This document shows, piece by piece, positions 1 through 7,638 of a DNA stretch of 25,314 bases (position 1 is the first letter of the stretch; each line of letters starts with the position of its first letter). The translations under genes and the position numbers were made by a program. Source of the DNA: an uncultured Lachnospiraceae bacterium (GTDB lineage Bacteria; Bacillota; Clostridia; Lachnospirales; Lachnospiraceae); the NCBI GenBank assembly GCA_934402515.1, contig CAKRTZ010000032.1, forward strand, positions 1-25,314. The letters run 5' to 3'. The notes below the pieces were generated by a model that saw only the letters and a program-made list of their open reading frames with translations, had not been told where the DNA came from and did no database searches.

Positions 1-102
1 AATTTCCTCTCCCACCAGATACTTGGTAAAGGTGAACGGCAGTCCAAAAAACAGCCAGCGCTTCCGCTCCTCAAATCCCATGTTTTCATTTACCTCTTTC
101 AT
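1..102 (-). CDS. Partial 5' end of a putative PH-domain-like (bPH_2) protein
   Basis: Only the first ~34 codons lie in the window; the rest runs off the left edge. The reading begins MKEVNENMGFEERKRWLFFG and continues without a stop. An AGGAGGG ribosome site lies at about 110-116 (minus strand). It sits too close to the first ATG (106-108) and about 8 nt from the second (100-102), so I take the second as the start. The charged N-terminus followed by a WLFFGLPFTFTKYLV segment reminds me of small bacterial PH-domain proteins (bPH_2 type) common in Clostridia. That is memory of family style, not a domain hit. It is transcribed divergently from the nitroreductase. Confidence 0.5.
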   Translation of the reverse strand, partial: MKEVNENMGFEERKRWLFFGLPFTFTKYLVGEEI

Positions 103-157
103 CTTCATACCCTCCTGTAAACCAAGATTTTCCGTTTATTAAATGCTTATCTGTGCT

Positions 158-186
158 ATTTTAGCATGCTCTAACCGCACTGTAAA
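158..186 (-). promoter_or_regulatory. Sigma-A type promoter for the partial left-edge gene
   Basis: On the minus strand TTTACA (181-186) is followed after 17 nt by TAAAAT (158-163). This is close to sigma-A consensus and about 55 nt upstream of the left-edge start codon. Transcription start would fall near 151. Confidence 0.6.
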
Positions 187-215
187 TTCTTTTTGCATAA
201 ATTTATTCCGGTACA

Positions 216-244
216 TTGCATCCCTATTTTTGTTATGTTAGAAT
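216..244 (+). promoter_or_regulatory. Sigma-A type promoter for the nitroreductase
   Basis: TTGCAT (216-221), a 17-nt spacer, then TAGAAT (239-244). It sits about 55 nt upstream of the nitroreductase start codon and is divergent from the left-edge promoter, with no overlap between the two. Confidence 0.6.
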
Positions 245-298
245 AGACTGAAACAGCAAGTCAATGTGTGCAGGTTTTGCGCCGGAAAGGAGAATACA

Positions 299-841
299 AT
301 GACTGCAAAGGAATGTATTTTAACTCGTAGAAGTATTCGTAAATTTAAAAACACCCCCATCGATCACGCTTTAATAGATGAAATTGTTGAGACAGCCTCC
401 TATGCTCCCAGTTGGAAGCATACCCAGATTACCCGTTATGTTGCCGTGGAAGGAGCATTAAAGGATCGTATCGCTGCTGAGGCAACTTCTGCTTATCCGC
501 ATAACGGAGAAATCATCGCTTCTGCCCCCATGCTGATCGTGGCATGTATGGTCACCAAACGTTCCGGTTTTGAACGTGACGGTTCCTACTCTACCAGAAG
601 AAACGACGGCTGGCAGATGTTTGATGTGGGCGTTGCCTCCCAGACCTTCTGTCTGGCAGCTCATGAGAAGGGACTTGGCTCCGTGATCATGGGTATTTTC
701 GATGATCAGATTGTAGCTGATCTCCTTGGTTTACCGGAAGGACAGGAAGCAGTCGCATTGATTCCTGTGGGATATCCCGACGAGGAGCCCGTTGCTCCAA
801 AGCGTAAACCCGTTTCGGATTTATTATCCTATAAAGAATAA
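299..841 (+). CDS. Nitroreductase family FMN-dependent oxidoreductase
   Basis: A 180-residue protein of the NADH/NAD(P)H-dependent FMN nitroreductase family. The N-terminal TRRSIRKF is the usual family opening, where basic residues contact the FMN phosphate. It is followed by APSWKHTQ, a variant of the usual APS(A/G)xNxQPW region, and a C-terminal GxP(E/D)GQ...P-VGYPDE block typical of the family. Length matches the short (~170-200 aa) subgroup. An in-frame ATG exists at 266, but AAAGGAG is spaced 7 nt before ATG 299, which decides the start. It is monocistronic: its own promoter lies upstream and a strong terminator follows the stop. The physiological substrate cannot be read from sequence. 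Confidence 0.88.
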   Translation: MTAKECILTRRSIRKFKNTPIDHALIDEIVETASYAPSWKHTQITRYVAVEGALKDRIAAEATSAYPHNGEIIASAPMLIVACMVTKRSGFERDGSYSTRRNDGWQMFDVGVASQTFCLAAHEKGLGSVIMGIFDDQIVADLLGLPEGQEAVALIPVGYPDEEPVAPKRKPVSDLLSYKE

Positions 842-846
842 TTCAA

Positions 847-880
847 AAATCGAAGAGAAGTTTTTCTCTTCGATTTTTTC
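847..880 (+). terminator. Rho-independent terminator after the nitroreductase
   Basis: A perfect stem of about 12-13 bp, AAATCGAAGAGAA pairing with TTCTCTTCGATTT around a GTTT loop (860-863), ends in a run of Ts. It begins within 10 nt of the nitroreductase stop and ends about 48 nt before pyrB. Confidence 0.9.
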
Positions 881-927
881 AAGCAAAGATTTCTGACAGC
901 AATACGAAAGGACAAGGTAACCGAACT

Positions 928-1845
928 ATGAGACATTTAATGAGTCCTCTTGATTTTTCCACCACAGAGCTGGAACAGCTTTTTGATCTGGCCAGTGACA
1001 TTGAGAAAAACCCGGACAAATACGCACACGCATGTGACCGCAAAAAGCTGGCCACCTGCTTCTATGAGCCAAGCACACGGACAAGGTTAAGTTTTGAGAG
1101 CGCCATGCTCCGTCTGGGCGGCCAGACATTGGGATTTTCCGACGCTGCATCTTCCTCCGCTTCCAAGGGAGAAAGTGTGGCCGATACCATTCGGATCATC
1201 TCCTGCTATGCTGACATTTGTGCCATGCGCCATCCAAAAGAAGGTGCTCCCATGGTCGCAGCCCACTATTCCGGTATTCCGGTAATCAATGCCGGAGACG
1301 GCGGTCACCAACACCCTACCCAGACCCTGACGGATCTGATGACCATCCGCACCCTGAAAGGACGGTTAGACAATTTCACCATTGGCTTATGTGGCGATTT
1401 GAAATTCGGTCGTACCGTTCACTCCCTGATCAACGCATTATCCCGCTACGAAAATGTCCGCTTTATCTTTATCTCTCCGGAAGAACTCCGCGTACCGGAT
1501 TACATCACCGATATGCTACGGAAAAAGGGATTCGATTATGAAGAAGCAATCCGCCTTGAAGATGTACTTCCCTCTCTGGATCTTCTCTACATGACCCGCG
1601 TACAGAAAGAACGTTTTTTCAATGAGGAGGATTATGTCCGCTTAAAAGACTTCTATATCCTGGATCAAAACAAAATGGAACTGGCCAAGGAAGATATGCT
1701 GGTACTCCATCCCCTTCCCCGTGTCAATGAAATTGCTGTAGAGGTGGATGAGGATCCCCGGGCCGTTTATTTCAAGCAGGCACAGTACGGTGTCTATATC
1801 CGTATGGCTTTGATTCTCACCCTGTTAGGCATTCATGTAGACTGA
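928..1845 (+). CDS. pyrB: Aspartate carbamoyltransferase, catalytic subunit
   Basis: Condenses carbamoyl phosphate with aspartate in the committed step of UMP synthesis. The 305-aa length is normal for PyrB. Visible motifs are STRTRLSFE (carbamoyl phosphate loop), the SSxxKGES loop contributing Ser and Lys from the neighbouring subunit, HPTQ (carbamoyl phosphate binding) and HPLPR (aspartate loop). An AAGGACAAGG stretch lies ahead of the ATG, about 11 nt away, so initiation may be modest; a second in-frame ATG is at codon 5. It is followed by pyrI with a 26-nt gap, so the enzyme should be the allosteric class B (E. coli-like c6r6) holoenzyme. I saw no PyrR-binding loop between the nitroreductase terminator and the start, and no convincing promoter. 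Confidence 0.97.
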   Translation: MRHLMSPLDFSTTELEQLFDLASDIEKNPDKYAHACDRKKLATCFYEPSTRTRLSFESAMLRLGGQTLGFSDAASSSASKGESVADTIRIISCYADICAMRHPKEGAPMVAAHYSGIPVINAGDGGHQHPTQTLTDLMTIRTLKGRLDNFTIGLCGDLKFGRTVHSLINALSRYENVRFIFISPEELRVPDYITDMLRKKGFDYEEAIRLEDVLPSLDLLYMTRVQKERFFNEEDYVRLKDFYILDQNKMELAKEDMLVLHPLPRVNEIAVEVDEDPRAVYFKQAQYGVYIRMALILTLLGIHVD

Positions 1846-1871
1846 GTATTTGATGGAAAGGAGCAGCTGTT

Positions 1872-2297
1872 ATGTTAAACGTAGGAAAAATTGAGGAAGG
1901 ATTTGTACTGGATCACATCAAGGCCGGAAAAAGTCTTTCCATCTATCATCATCTGGGATTGGATAAGCTGGATTGCACCGTTGCCATTATCAAAAATGCC
2001 AGAAGTAATCTCATGGGGAAAAAAGATATTTTAAAAGTGGAATGCGATATCAACACTTTGGATTTAAATATTTTGGGATTTATCGACCACAATATTACTG
2101 TGAACGTAATCAAGGATGGTAAGATCGTAGAAAAGCGCCGTCTGATTCTCCCAAAGGAGATCAAAAATGTCATTAAATGTAAAAATCCCCGTTGTATTAC
2201 TTCTATCGAGCAGGGACTGCCCCATATTTTTGTACTGGCAGATCCTGAAAAGGAAATTTATCGCTGCAAATACTGCGAAGAAAAATATAGTGAATAA
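1872..2297 (+). CDS. pyrI: Aspartate carbamoyltransferase, regulatory subunit
   Basis: A 141-residue regulatory chain that binds nucleotide effectors and joins catalytic trimers. The N-terminal part (…GFVLDHIKAGKSLSIYHHLGL) matches the allosteric domain, and IDHNITVNVIKDGKIVEKRRL leads into the zinc domain. Four cysteines, CKNPRC and CKYC near the C-terminus, are the structural zinc ligands that contact PyrB. A good AAGGAG site lies 8 nt before the ATG. The pyrB-pyrI pair is consistent with CTP/ATP feedback control of pyrimidine synthesis, as known for the E. coli-type enzyme. Confidence 0.97.
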   Translation: MLNVGKIEEGFVLDHIKAGKSLSIYHHLGLDKLDCTVAIIKNARSNLMGKKDILKVECDINTLDLNILGFIDHNITVNVIKDGKIVEKRRLILPKEIKNVIKCKNPRCITSIEQGLPHIFVLADPEKEIYRCKYCEEKYSE

Positions 2298-2311
2298 GAA
2301 GGAACTGTGTT

Positions 2312-3124
2312 ATGAAATTTGATATGCATTGTCACACAAAAGAAGGCTCTCCTGACGGCTCGATCCGGGTAGAAGACACGATTCGGCTCCTGCAGGAAAA
2401 GGGATTCGACGGCATGCTGATTTCCGATCATAACTCTTATCGTGCTTACCGCCATTGGAAAAAGAATATAAAAGATCAGAAATATAAGGATTTCGTTGTA
2501 TTAAAAGGAATCGAGTACGACACCCTTGATGCAGGGCATATTCTTGTGATCATGCCCACCGGTGTAAAAGTTCCTCTGATTGAAATCCGGGGGCTCCCGG
2601 TGTCTATTCTCATTGAGATTGTTCATTATTTTGGAGGAATTCTCGGTCCGGCCCATCCCTGTGGTGAACGTTTCCTGAGTTTTACCAATACCCGTACCGG
2701 AAAAAAACGACCTTCCATCTGTCAGCAATTTGATTTCTTTGAAACCTTTAACGCCTGCGAATCGCCCCAATCCAATGCCAAGGCAGCTGCTTTGGCTGAT
2801 CGATACGGGAAGCCTCATTTCGGAGGCAGCGATTCCCACCGGGAGGACTGCGTAGGACTGGGCTATACTGAAATCGCCTCTGCCATCACCTGTGAGACCG
2901 ACCTGATTGACGCAGTCAGACACAAGGAGGGGATTTCTGCAGGGGGAACCTACTATACCAAAACCACCAAGCAGAAAATCGGTTTTTTCAATCATTTTCT
3001 GGTATTAGGATTCTTTTTCTACAATAAATTCTGCGCCGGATTCCGTGTCCACAAGAGACATCTGGCGCTTCAACAGCACAACTACATTACCTTAAAGAAT
3101 GACCATAAAGAAAAGCATGCCTGA
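2312..3124 (+). CDS. PHP-domain metal-dependent phosphoesterase
   Basis: A 270-aa protein of the polymerase and histidinol phosphatase (PHP) superfamily. Metal-ligand motifs appear in order: HCHTKEGSPDG at residues 6-16, SDHNS near 39-43, GIEYDT near 67, a His in HPCGER near 117, and GGSDSH near 171. PHP proteins hydrolyse phosphoesters; the substrate here is unknown (3',5'-bisnucleotides or oligoribonucleotides are possible, by analogy). It follows pyrI by 14 nt and probably ends the pyr operon. After the core it carries a ~50-aa tail with a hydrophobic stretch (FFNHFLVLGFFFYNKFCAGF) and a basic end, which might touch the membrane. The TGA stop lies in the loop of the terminator hairpin. Confidence 0.85.
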   Translation: MKFDMHCHTKEGSPDGSIRVEDTIRLLQEKGFDGMLISDHNSYRAYRHWKKNIKDQKYKDFVVLKGIEYDTLDAGHILVIMPTGVKVPLIEIRGLPVSILIEIVHYFGGILGPAHPCGERFLSFTNTRTGKKRPSICQQFDFFETFNACESPQSNAKAAALADRYGKPHFGGSDSHREDCVGLGYTEIASAITCETDLIDAVRHKEGISAGGTYYTKTTKQKIGFFNHFLVLGFFFYNKFCAGFRVHKRHLALQQHNYITLKNDHKEKHA

Positions 3125-3139
3125 CGCATGCTTTTCTTA
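3107..3139. terminator. Shared convergent terminator (pyr/PHP operon and ylmH operon)
   Basis: A perfect 13-bp stem, AAGAAAAGCATGC (3108-3120) with GCATGCTTTTCTT (3126-3138), loop CTGAC. It carries U-rich 3' sides in both directions and lies between two convergent genes. The PHP stop codon TGA (3122-3124) is inside the loop. The minus-strand ATPase gene ends only 11 nt away. Confidence 0.85.
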
Positions 3140-3149
3140 TATTTAAATC

Positions 3150-4673
3150 TTATTCCGTTGTATGCTCCTTCTGTGTGGAGTCCGCAATCACAGCTTCCAC
3201 GTCTTCCAACTCGATGGTTGCCAGCATTTTCTTGGTGGGTTTCTTAACCTCCACAATTCTGCCTGCCTGCTTGGAAATTGCTTTTTCCATAAAGTTGCGT
3301 ACATCCCTGGCATTTGCAAAGTTGGCAGAACGATTTTTAAACCGCTCCTGCATCCATGCATAGGCTCTCTCTTCTGCTTCTTTCGTCAGCTGGTAATCCT
3401 GTTTTTTGCACATGCTTTTCAGAATTTTCAACTGTTCTTCCGGTGTATAATCCTCAAAGAAAACAAATTTACTAAATCTGGATTTAAGCCCCGGGTTAGA
3501 GTTCAAAAACTCCTCCATCAGATCCGGATATCCGGCCACAATCACTACCAGATCATCCCTGTGATCTTCCATGGCTTTCAGAAGCGTATCAATTGCTTCC
3601 TGTCCGAAGTCTCCCTCTCCTTTACCGACGCAAAGCGCATAAGCTTCATCCACAAAAAGGATACCTCCCAGAGACTCATCCACTACCTCCTGTACTCTGG
3701 TCGCCGTCTGACCGATAAATCCCCGTACCAGTCCGGAACGGTCCACTTCCACCAGCTGTCCTCCTGAAAGAACACCCAATGCCTCATAAATCTGTGCCAG
3801 CATTCTCGCCACGGTGGTTTTACCGGTTCCCGGATTGCCACTAAATACCATATGCATGGAAATACCGGTATTTTTCATACCCTTCTCTTCTCGAAGTTTA
3901 CGGACCTTCATGAGATTCACCAGACTATGTACTTCCTCTTTGACCCCCTCTAAGCCCACCAGATTGTCCAGTGTTTCCAATGCCTTATCAATTCGTTCCT
4001 CCGGGGTCAGAGCAGGTGCCACATCCGGTTGTTTTACCTTCTCAGCAGGCATTATTGTCTGCACGTTTTTCGGTGCCTGCCCACCGGTCTTTCCCATTGC
4101 AGGGGTTCCGTTGATCTCCGAATTTCCCGAAGGTGTTTTCACGATTTTATAAAATTTCATGCTGCTGGTAAAATTTACACCATATTCCCGCAGAAATTTA
4201 TCCAGCATCTGCATATATTGCGTGTATCTCTGTACCGCACCACTGCTCACATCAGGCTTATTGGCCACAATCAGCTGTCCGAACTGGTTATAGGTGTCAT
4301 AGAGCAGCTGGGCTTTCTGATTGTGAAAAGGATCCGGGGTGATTTTGCGCCCGGCATCGGCCAGTACCGCATATTTAAAAATGGAAGGCCGCTCTTTGGG
4401 ATACAGCATCTCCAGAGAATCACTTTGTTTCACCTGCTCCACCATGACACGATCCACATGTACACCCAGATATTCTTCAATCACATTCACCTCATGCTGT
4501 GTGAGAATATCATCTGCATCTGCCAGATAAATTGCATATTTTAAAAGTTCATGGTGCAGTTCCACCCTTAGGGAAGCCGGTCTTGCTTTGCAGTTTCCAA
4601 CGTTGTTGGTATATAACAGGTCACAGATTTTTTCACTGTCTGCGATAAGGTCTTTTAAAGTCTTTTCAATCAT
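3150..4673 (-). CDS. AAA+ ATPase with TerB-like N-terminal region (CbbX/SpoVK class)
   Basis: A 507-aa protein. Residues ~35-170 contain two acidic helical segments (LADADDILTQHEV and YAVLADAGRKITPDPF) that look like TerB/tellurite-resistance-type repeats. A low-complexity linker (180-220) leads to a CbbX/SpoVK-type AAA+ module: Walker A GNPGTGKTT (279-287), Walker B ILFVDEAY (338-345), sensor-1 VIVAGYPD (377-384) and arginine finger SRF (398-400). Such ATPases remodel proteins or complexes; the client is unknown. The ATG lies 1 nt after the stop of the upstream membrane-protein gene, so the two are translationally coupled and may work together at the membrane. It is the last gene of the ylmH operon. 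Confidence 0.88.
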   Translation of the reverse strand: MIEKTLKDLIADSEKICDLLYTNNVGNCKARPASLRVELHHELLKYAIYLADADDILTQHEVNVIEEYLGVHVDRVMVEQVKQSDSLEMLYPKERPSIFKYAVLADAGRKITPDPFHNQKAQLLYDTYNQFGQLIVANKPDVSSGAVQRYTQYMQMLDKFLREYGVNFTSSMKFYKIVKTPSGNSEINGTPAMGKTGGQAPKNVQTIMPAEKVKQPDVAPALTPEERIDKALETLDNLVGLEGVKEEVHSLVNLMKVRKLREEKGMKNTGISMHMVFSGNPGTGKTTVARMLAQIYEALGVLSGGQLVEVDRSGLVRGFIGQTATRVQEVVDESLGGILFVDEAYALCVGKGEGDFGQEAIDTLLKAMEDHRDDLVVIVAGYPDLMEEFLNSNPGLKSRFSKFVFFEDYTPEEQLKILKSMCKKQDYQLTKEAEERAYAWMQERFKNRSANFANARDVRNFMEKAISKQAGRIVEVKKPTKKMLATIELEDVEAVIADSTQKEHTTE

Positions 4674-4674
4674 T

Positions 4675-5700
4675 TTACTTCTCTTCTTTATCTTTTTTCT
4701 TCAATTCCTCAAAAACTTCGCGGAATTTTGTAGATGTCATGGTAGGGTTTCCGCCAAATACGCTTCTACGATAAGAACGCTCTCGATCAGAGTTATATTC
4801 TTTCCATCGCAGACTCTCAGAAAATTTCTTCTGCAGCTGTACGATTTCTTCTTTTGCATTCTGTGTATTCTGCAAAGATTCTGAGGTTTTTTCTGTATCC
4901 ATTCTGTTTTTTAACGCCTCAAACTTACCACTGATGCTGTTGGTAAGCTCTTCCAGACCAAGACGATTCTTCACACTGTCCACTGCCTCTGACGCCGTAT
5001 TCTTCATGCTGTCCATCTTCTCAGCTGCACTCGCTCTGACGCTGTCCACTTTTTCTGTCATGGCCTGTTTGCGCAGTTCATTGTTCTCCGCCGCAAAGGC
5101 AAGGTATACATCCAGACGTTTCTGTACCCGTTCAAGTTCTTCCTTCGCTTTCTGCATTTTCACCAGTACATCCTTCAGATCCATAGCAGCCCGCCATGCC
5201 ATTGTGAAGTCACTGACAATATAGACGGTAAGAAGAATGGTTATCACAGTAAGCCAGTTTTCCGGAACGGAAAGCACCAGCCTTTCCACAGGTTTATGTA
5301 CTACCCGGGTCATGGCAATGGTGAGAAATCCCCATGCCAGCGAAGAACTCAGACAGATCTGTCCCTGGAAATTAAAAGGCTGTTTGGAATAATCCCAGTA
5401 ACGAACCTTAAATAAAGCCTCCATGGTAACTCCGGTGACATATTCCAGAACGGTTGCTCCAATCACTCCCGCAATATAAGTGAGAAGGACACTATCCTGA
5501 AACGGAGCCGATACTACCAGCATCATAATCGCTCCGCTTCCATATAAAGGCAGGAACGGTCCCCTCATAAATCCCCTGTTTGTCCATTTTCTGTTTTTCA
5601 GAGAAACATAGGTTGACTCAAAAACCCAACCGCAGAAACAATAGAAATAAAAGAAAAATAGCCACTGAATAACGGAATAGCCGAAATGAAATGCCTCCAT
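4675..5700 (-). CDS. CmpB-type (PF06541-like) multi-pass membrane protein with coiled-coil tail
   Basis: A 341-aa protein. Residues ~10-190 hold five to six hydrophobic segments and the family signature CGWVFESTYVSLKNRKWTNRGFMRGPFLPLYG. Databases often label this family 'putative ABC transporter permease', although no ABC partner is present here. Residues ~195-330 are highly charged and probably coiled coil, with an internal near-repeat around EKVDSVRASAAEKMDSMKN and SEAVDSVKNRLG. The end is basic/acidic (KKKDKEEK). The tail is presumably cytoplasmic. It starts 22 nt after ylmH ends and is followed 1 nt later by the AAA+ ATPase, suggesting a membrane platform for that ATPase. The transporter label should not be taken as function. 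Confidence 0.82.
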   Translation of the reverse strand: MEAFHFGYSVIQWLFFFYFYCFCGWVFESTYVSLKNRKWTNRGFMRGPFLPLYGSGAIMMLVVSAPFQDSVLLTYIAGVIGATVLEYVTGVTMEALFKVRYWDYSKQPFNFQGQICLSSSLAWGFLTIAMTRVVHKPVERLVLSVPENWLTVITILLTVYIVSDFTMAWRAAMDLKDVLVKMQKAKEELERVQKRLDVYLAFAAENNELRKQAMTEKVDSVRASAAEKMDSMKNTASEAVDSVKNRLGLEELTNSISGKFEALKNRMDTEKTSESLQNTQNAKEEIVQLQKKFSESLRWKEYNSDRERSYRRSVFGGNPTMTSTKFREVFEELKKKDKEEK

Positions 5701-5722
5701 CCTTCTTCTCCCTCAACTTGTT

Positions 5723-6493
5723 TTATCGATAAACGCCCACGGATACACTAAGCCGGCCTTTTTTCGTCTCCCGTGTAGTCCCGTAATAGACAAACTTTCC
5801 AAATCCCCGCACCGAAACCACATCCTGCGGTTTCAATAGATAGGTCGGTTTCTCCATCCGTCTGCCATTGACCCACACCTTATCCGTAGTAAAAAGTGCC
5901 GCACCGTTACTTCTCGCTATATTATAAAGCCTGGATACCACTGCGTCAATCCGTTCCGAAGCTACGGTAAACTCCCGGATCTCCAACTGCCTTTTACAGA
6001 TTTCCGGTAATTCTTCCCGGAGCTCACAGTTTATATTGGTGTGGCGTACTCCGGTGAGATTTTCCATGAGAAATGGAGCAATGCTTTCATTGCAAAAAAG
6101 CCAGGCTTCCCTGTCCTGCACCAGAATATCCCCCAACAGACTTCTCTCGATTCCAAGGTTCATCAGGGCTCCGAGGAAATCCCGATGCGTCAGATCCTCC
6201 GCGAATTTTTTCTGGAGTGGATACAGATGCATACAGACAATGGGAAATTCCTGCTCATACCCCAGTTCCTTGGGATTGCCGAAGCGAATCATCACCCTCT
6301 CTGCATCCTCCATTCCTCCAAAGAGGGAAAAGTTGTCCCGGGCAATCTGCCCGCTGCACTGCCAGAAGCTTTCCTGCTCTGCCAGGCTTAAAAAACCGGT
6401 AAACAAAAAAATGTTCCGCTGATAGGCTTTCTCTGAAAGCTCCAGGAATCGTTTTTTCAGTTGTACTTCGTCTTTTTGCAAATCGGTGGACAT
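5723..6493 (-). CDS. ylmH: YlmH-like S4-domain RNA-binding protein
   Basis: A 256-aa protein resembling YlmH of Firmicutes. The N-terminal two thirds match the YlmH body, including FGGMEDAERVMIRFGNPKE, LTHRDFLGALMNLGIERSLLGDI and the ...GVRHTNI region. The C-terminal third is an S4 RNA-binding domain (SERIDAVVSRLYNIARSNGAALFTTDKVWVNGRRM...DVVSVRGFGKF). YlmH proteins bind the ribosome or nascent-chain complexes, and B. subtilis YlmH has been linked to ribosome rescue. A TTG seven codons upstream would extend the frame, but AAAGAGG spaced 6 nt before ATG 6493 fixes the start. The usual ylm/divIVA neighbours are absent. It heads an operon with the membrane protein and AAA+ ATPase. A 10-bp hairpin sits directly 5' of its ribosome site. 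Confidence 0.88.
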   Translation of the reverse strand: MSTDLQKDEVQLKKRFLELSEKAYQRNIFLFTGFLSLAEQESFWQCSGQIARDNFSLFGGMEDAERVMIRFGNPKELGYEQEFPIVCMHLYPLQKKFAEDLTHRDFLGALMNLGIERSLLGDILVQDREAWLFCNESIAPFLMENLTGVRHTNINCELREELPEICKRQLEIREFTVASERIDAVVSRLYNIARSNGAALFTTDKVWVNGRRMEKPTYLLKPQDVVSVRGFGKFVYYGTTRETKKGRLSVSVGVYR

Positions 6494-6511
6494 ATAAAAC
6501 CTCTTTCCTAT

Positions 6512-6536
6512 CAAAGAGTCGCTTGCCGACTCTTTG
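6512..6536 (-). promoter_or_regulatory. Leader hairpin abutting the ylmH ribosome site, with a competing pairing
   Basis: CAAAGAGTCG (6512-6521) pairs perfectly with CGACTCTTTG (6527-6536) around a 5-nt loop; on the minus strand it ends 2 nt before the AGGAAAGAGG ribosome site. A second pairing, GCAAGCG at 6542-6548 with CGCTTGC at 6520-6526, would break this hairpin, so two exclusive folds are possible. Whether this is regulatory or just a dispersed palindrome is not decided by the sequence. Confidence 0.45.
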
Positions 6537-6628
6537 CGCGCGCAAGCGGTATGCGCAGCATAAACTTCTTCTCCGTGAGCTACGCATCCCTGCGGAACAT
6601 TTTATTACATAGAAAGCTTCTTACTGTG

Positions 6629-6674
6629 TAATAAAACAGCTTTCTGCACCATAGTGGAAATGCAGAAAGCCGTT
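6629..6674 (-). terminator. Terminator after the CobW gene pair
   Basis: On the minus strand a 14-bp stem (6635-6648 with 6661-6674, one G-U pair) around a 12-nt loop is followed by TTTTATT. It begins about 17 nt past the stop of the second CobW gene. The U-tract itself can pair with a downstream TGTAATAAAA (6600-6609 with 6627-6636). Confidence 0.8.
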
Positions 6675-6690
6675 CCTCTTTTTCATTCAA

Positions 6691-7620
6691 TTAACTGAAA
6701 CTGATAATTTCTTCCTTGGGGGCCTTGCAGGGCTCCACGCTGATGGCATGCAGTACCGGGCCTTCTCCCTCAAAGTCTTTCCAGTACTCGCGATGCACGG
6801 TGGCTTTTACCTTCACCCACTGCTTATTTTTCAGCTGTCCTGCACCTTCATATTTGCAGGGAAACCCTAAAAAGGTCATATCCTCTGCACAGCAGGTCAT
6901 CGCTTTCCGCCCCGGGACAAAGTATTTGGGATCAAATCCGGGGGGAATCAGTACCTGTGCCACGAAACTTAAGGTCTTGCCTTCGTAGCGCTCCAGATGA
7001 TCCAGAGAATCCAGATACCAGATTCCATAACTGTTGTCATCCAGATCCAGTTCCTTGGTATCCAGACTATAGGGAAGATCATCCTCAAAAATCTCATCCA
7101 CTTCGCCGTCTTTGTTTTCCAGAATAATGTCCGCCCTCTGGTTCAATGCTTTAATGTTACGCTTATAGCTGCCAAGATCTTCAATTCCGTCACAACGATT
7201 CATGATGATCATCTCAGACTTGCGTAACATCTCAGACAGCTGGGACTTCATGTTGGTATAGTACATGGGGAATGTGGTGGCATCAATGGTTGTGATCTGC
7301 TGTTCGATTCTCCAATGAATGGGCAGTTTCAGATCTTTGATATTCCACATGCCGTTGTACTCAATAATAATACGCTCCGGCTTATGCTTTTTCTCAAGTT
7401 CCATCAAATTTTTGAGATTAAAGTCTTCCTCTTCCTCAATGACCTCCACCACTGCACGGCTGCGTTTCAGTAACTTGGGGTCATATTCAATTTCACCCTG
7501 CTCACACAGTAAAATCAGGGTTGTTCCCCGAATCTGAAAATAGGGCTGTGCTATGGTAAAGGTGATAAACTCGGTTTTTCCGCTCTCCAGAAAACCGGTG
7601 ATCATATAAACTGGTTTCAT
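6691..7620 (-). CDS. CobW/COG0523-type GTPase lacking CxCC, with YcgQ/DUF1980-like C-terminal domain
   Basis: A 309-aa protein. It opens with a P-loop, GFLESGKT (residues 9-16), has acidic switch-like segments and an NRCD motif (~141-144) in place of NKxD, so it is a G3E-family GTPase. The CxCC metal motif found in most COG0523 proteins is replaced by LLCEQGEIE. From ~210 on the protein differs from usual CobW C-termini: KTLSFVAQVL...FVPGRKAMTCCAEDMTFLG...QWVKVKATV. This strongly recalls the C-terminal OB-like domain of YcgQ/TIGR03943 (CCxxD...G...WV.V.G). A frame extension to a TTG at 7635 exists, but GAGG 9 nt before ATG 7620 supports the start. The first CobW gene ends 18 nt upstream, so the two are co-transcribed. 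Confidence 0.8.
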   Translation of the reverse strand: MKPVYMITGFLESGKTEFITFTIAQPYFQIRGTTLILLCEQGEIEYDPKLLKRSRAVVEVIEEEEDFNLKNLMELEKKHKPERIIIEYNGMWNIKDLKLPIHWRIEQQITTIDATTFPMYYTNMKSQLSEMLRKSEMIIMNRCDGIEDLGSYKRNIKALNQRADIILENKDGEVDEIFEDDLPYSLDTKELDLDDNSYGIWYLDSLDHLERYEGKTLSFVAQVLIPPGFDPKYFVPGRKAMTCCAEDMTFLGFPCKYEGAGQLKNKQWVKVKATVHREYWKDFEGEGPVLHAISVEPCKAPKEEIISFS

Positions 7621-7638
7621 GTGTAAATTCCTCAATGA

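Noticed and set aside
881..927. A possible PyrR attenuator or pyrimidine riboswitch ahead of pyrB
   Set aside because: The hairpin ahead of pyrB is a plain terminator for the nitroreductase; no PyrR-binding loop or anti-terminator pairing is visible in the 47-nt gap.
4675..5700. Reading the CmpB-type protein as a true ABC transporter permease
   Set aside because: There is no ATPase of ABC type or binding protein nearby, and the family label is historical; the coupled partner is an AAA+ ATPase.
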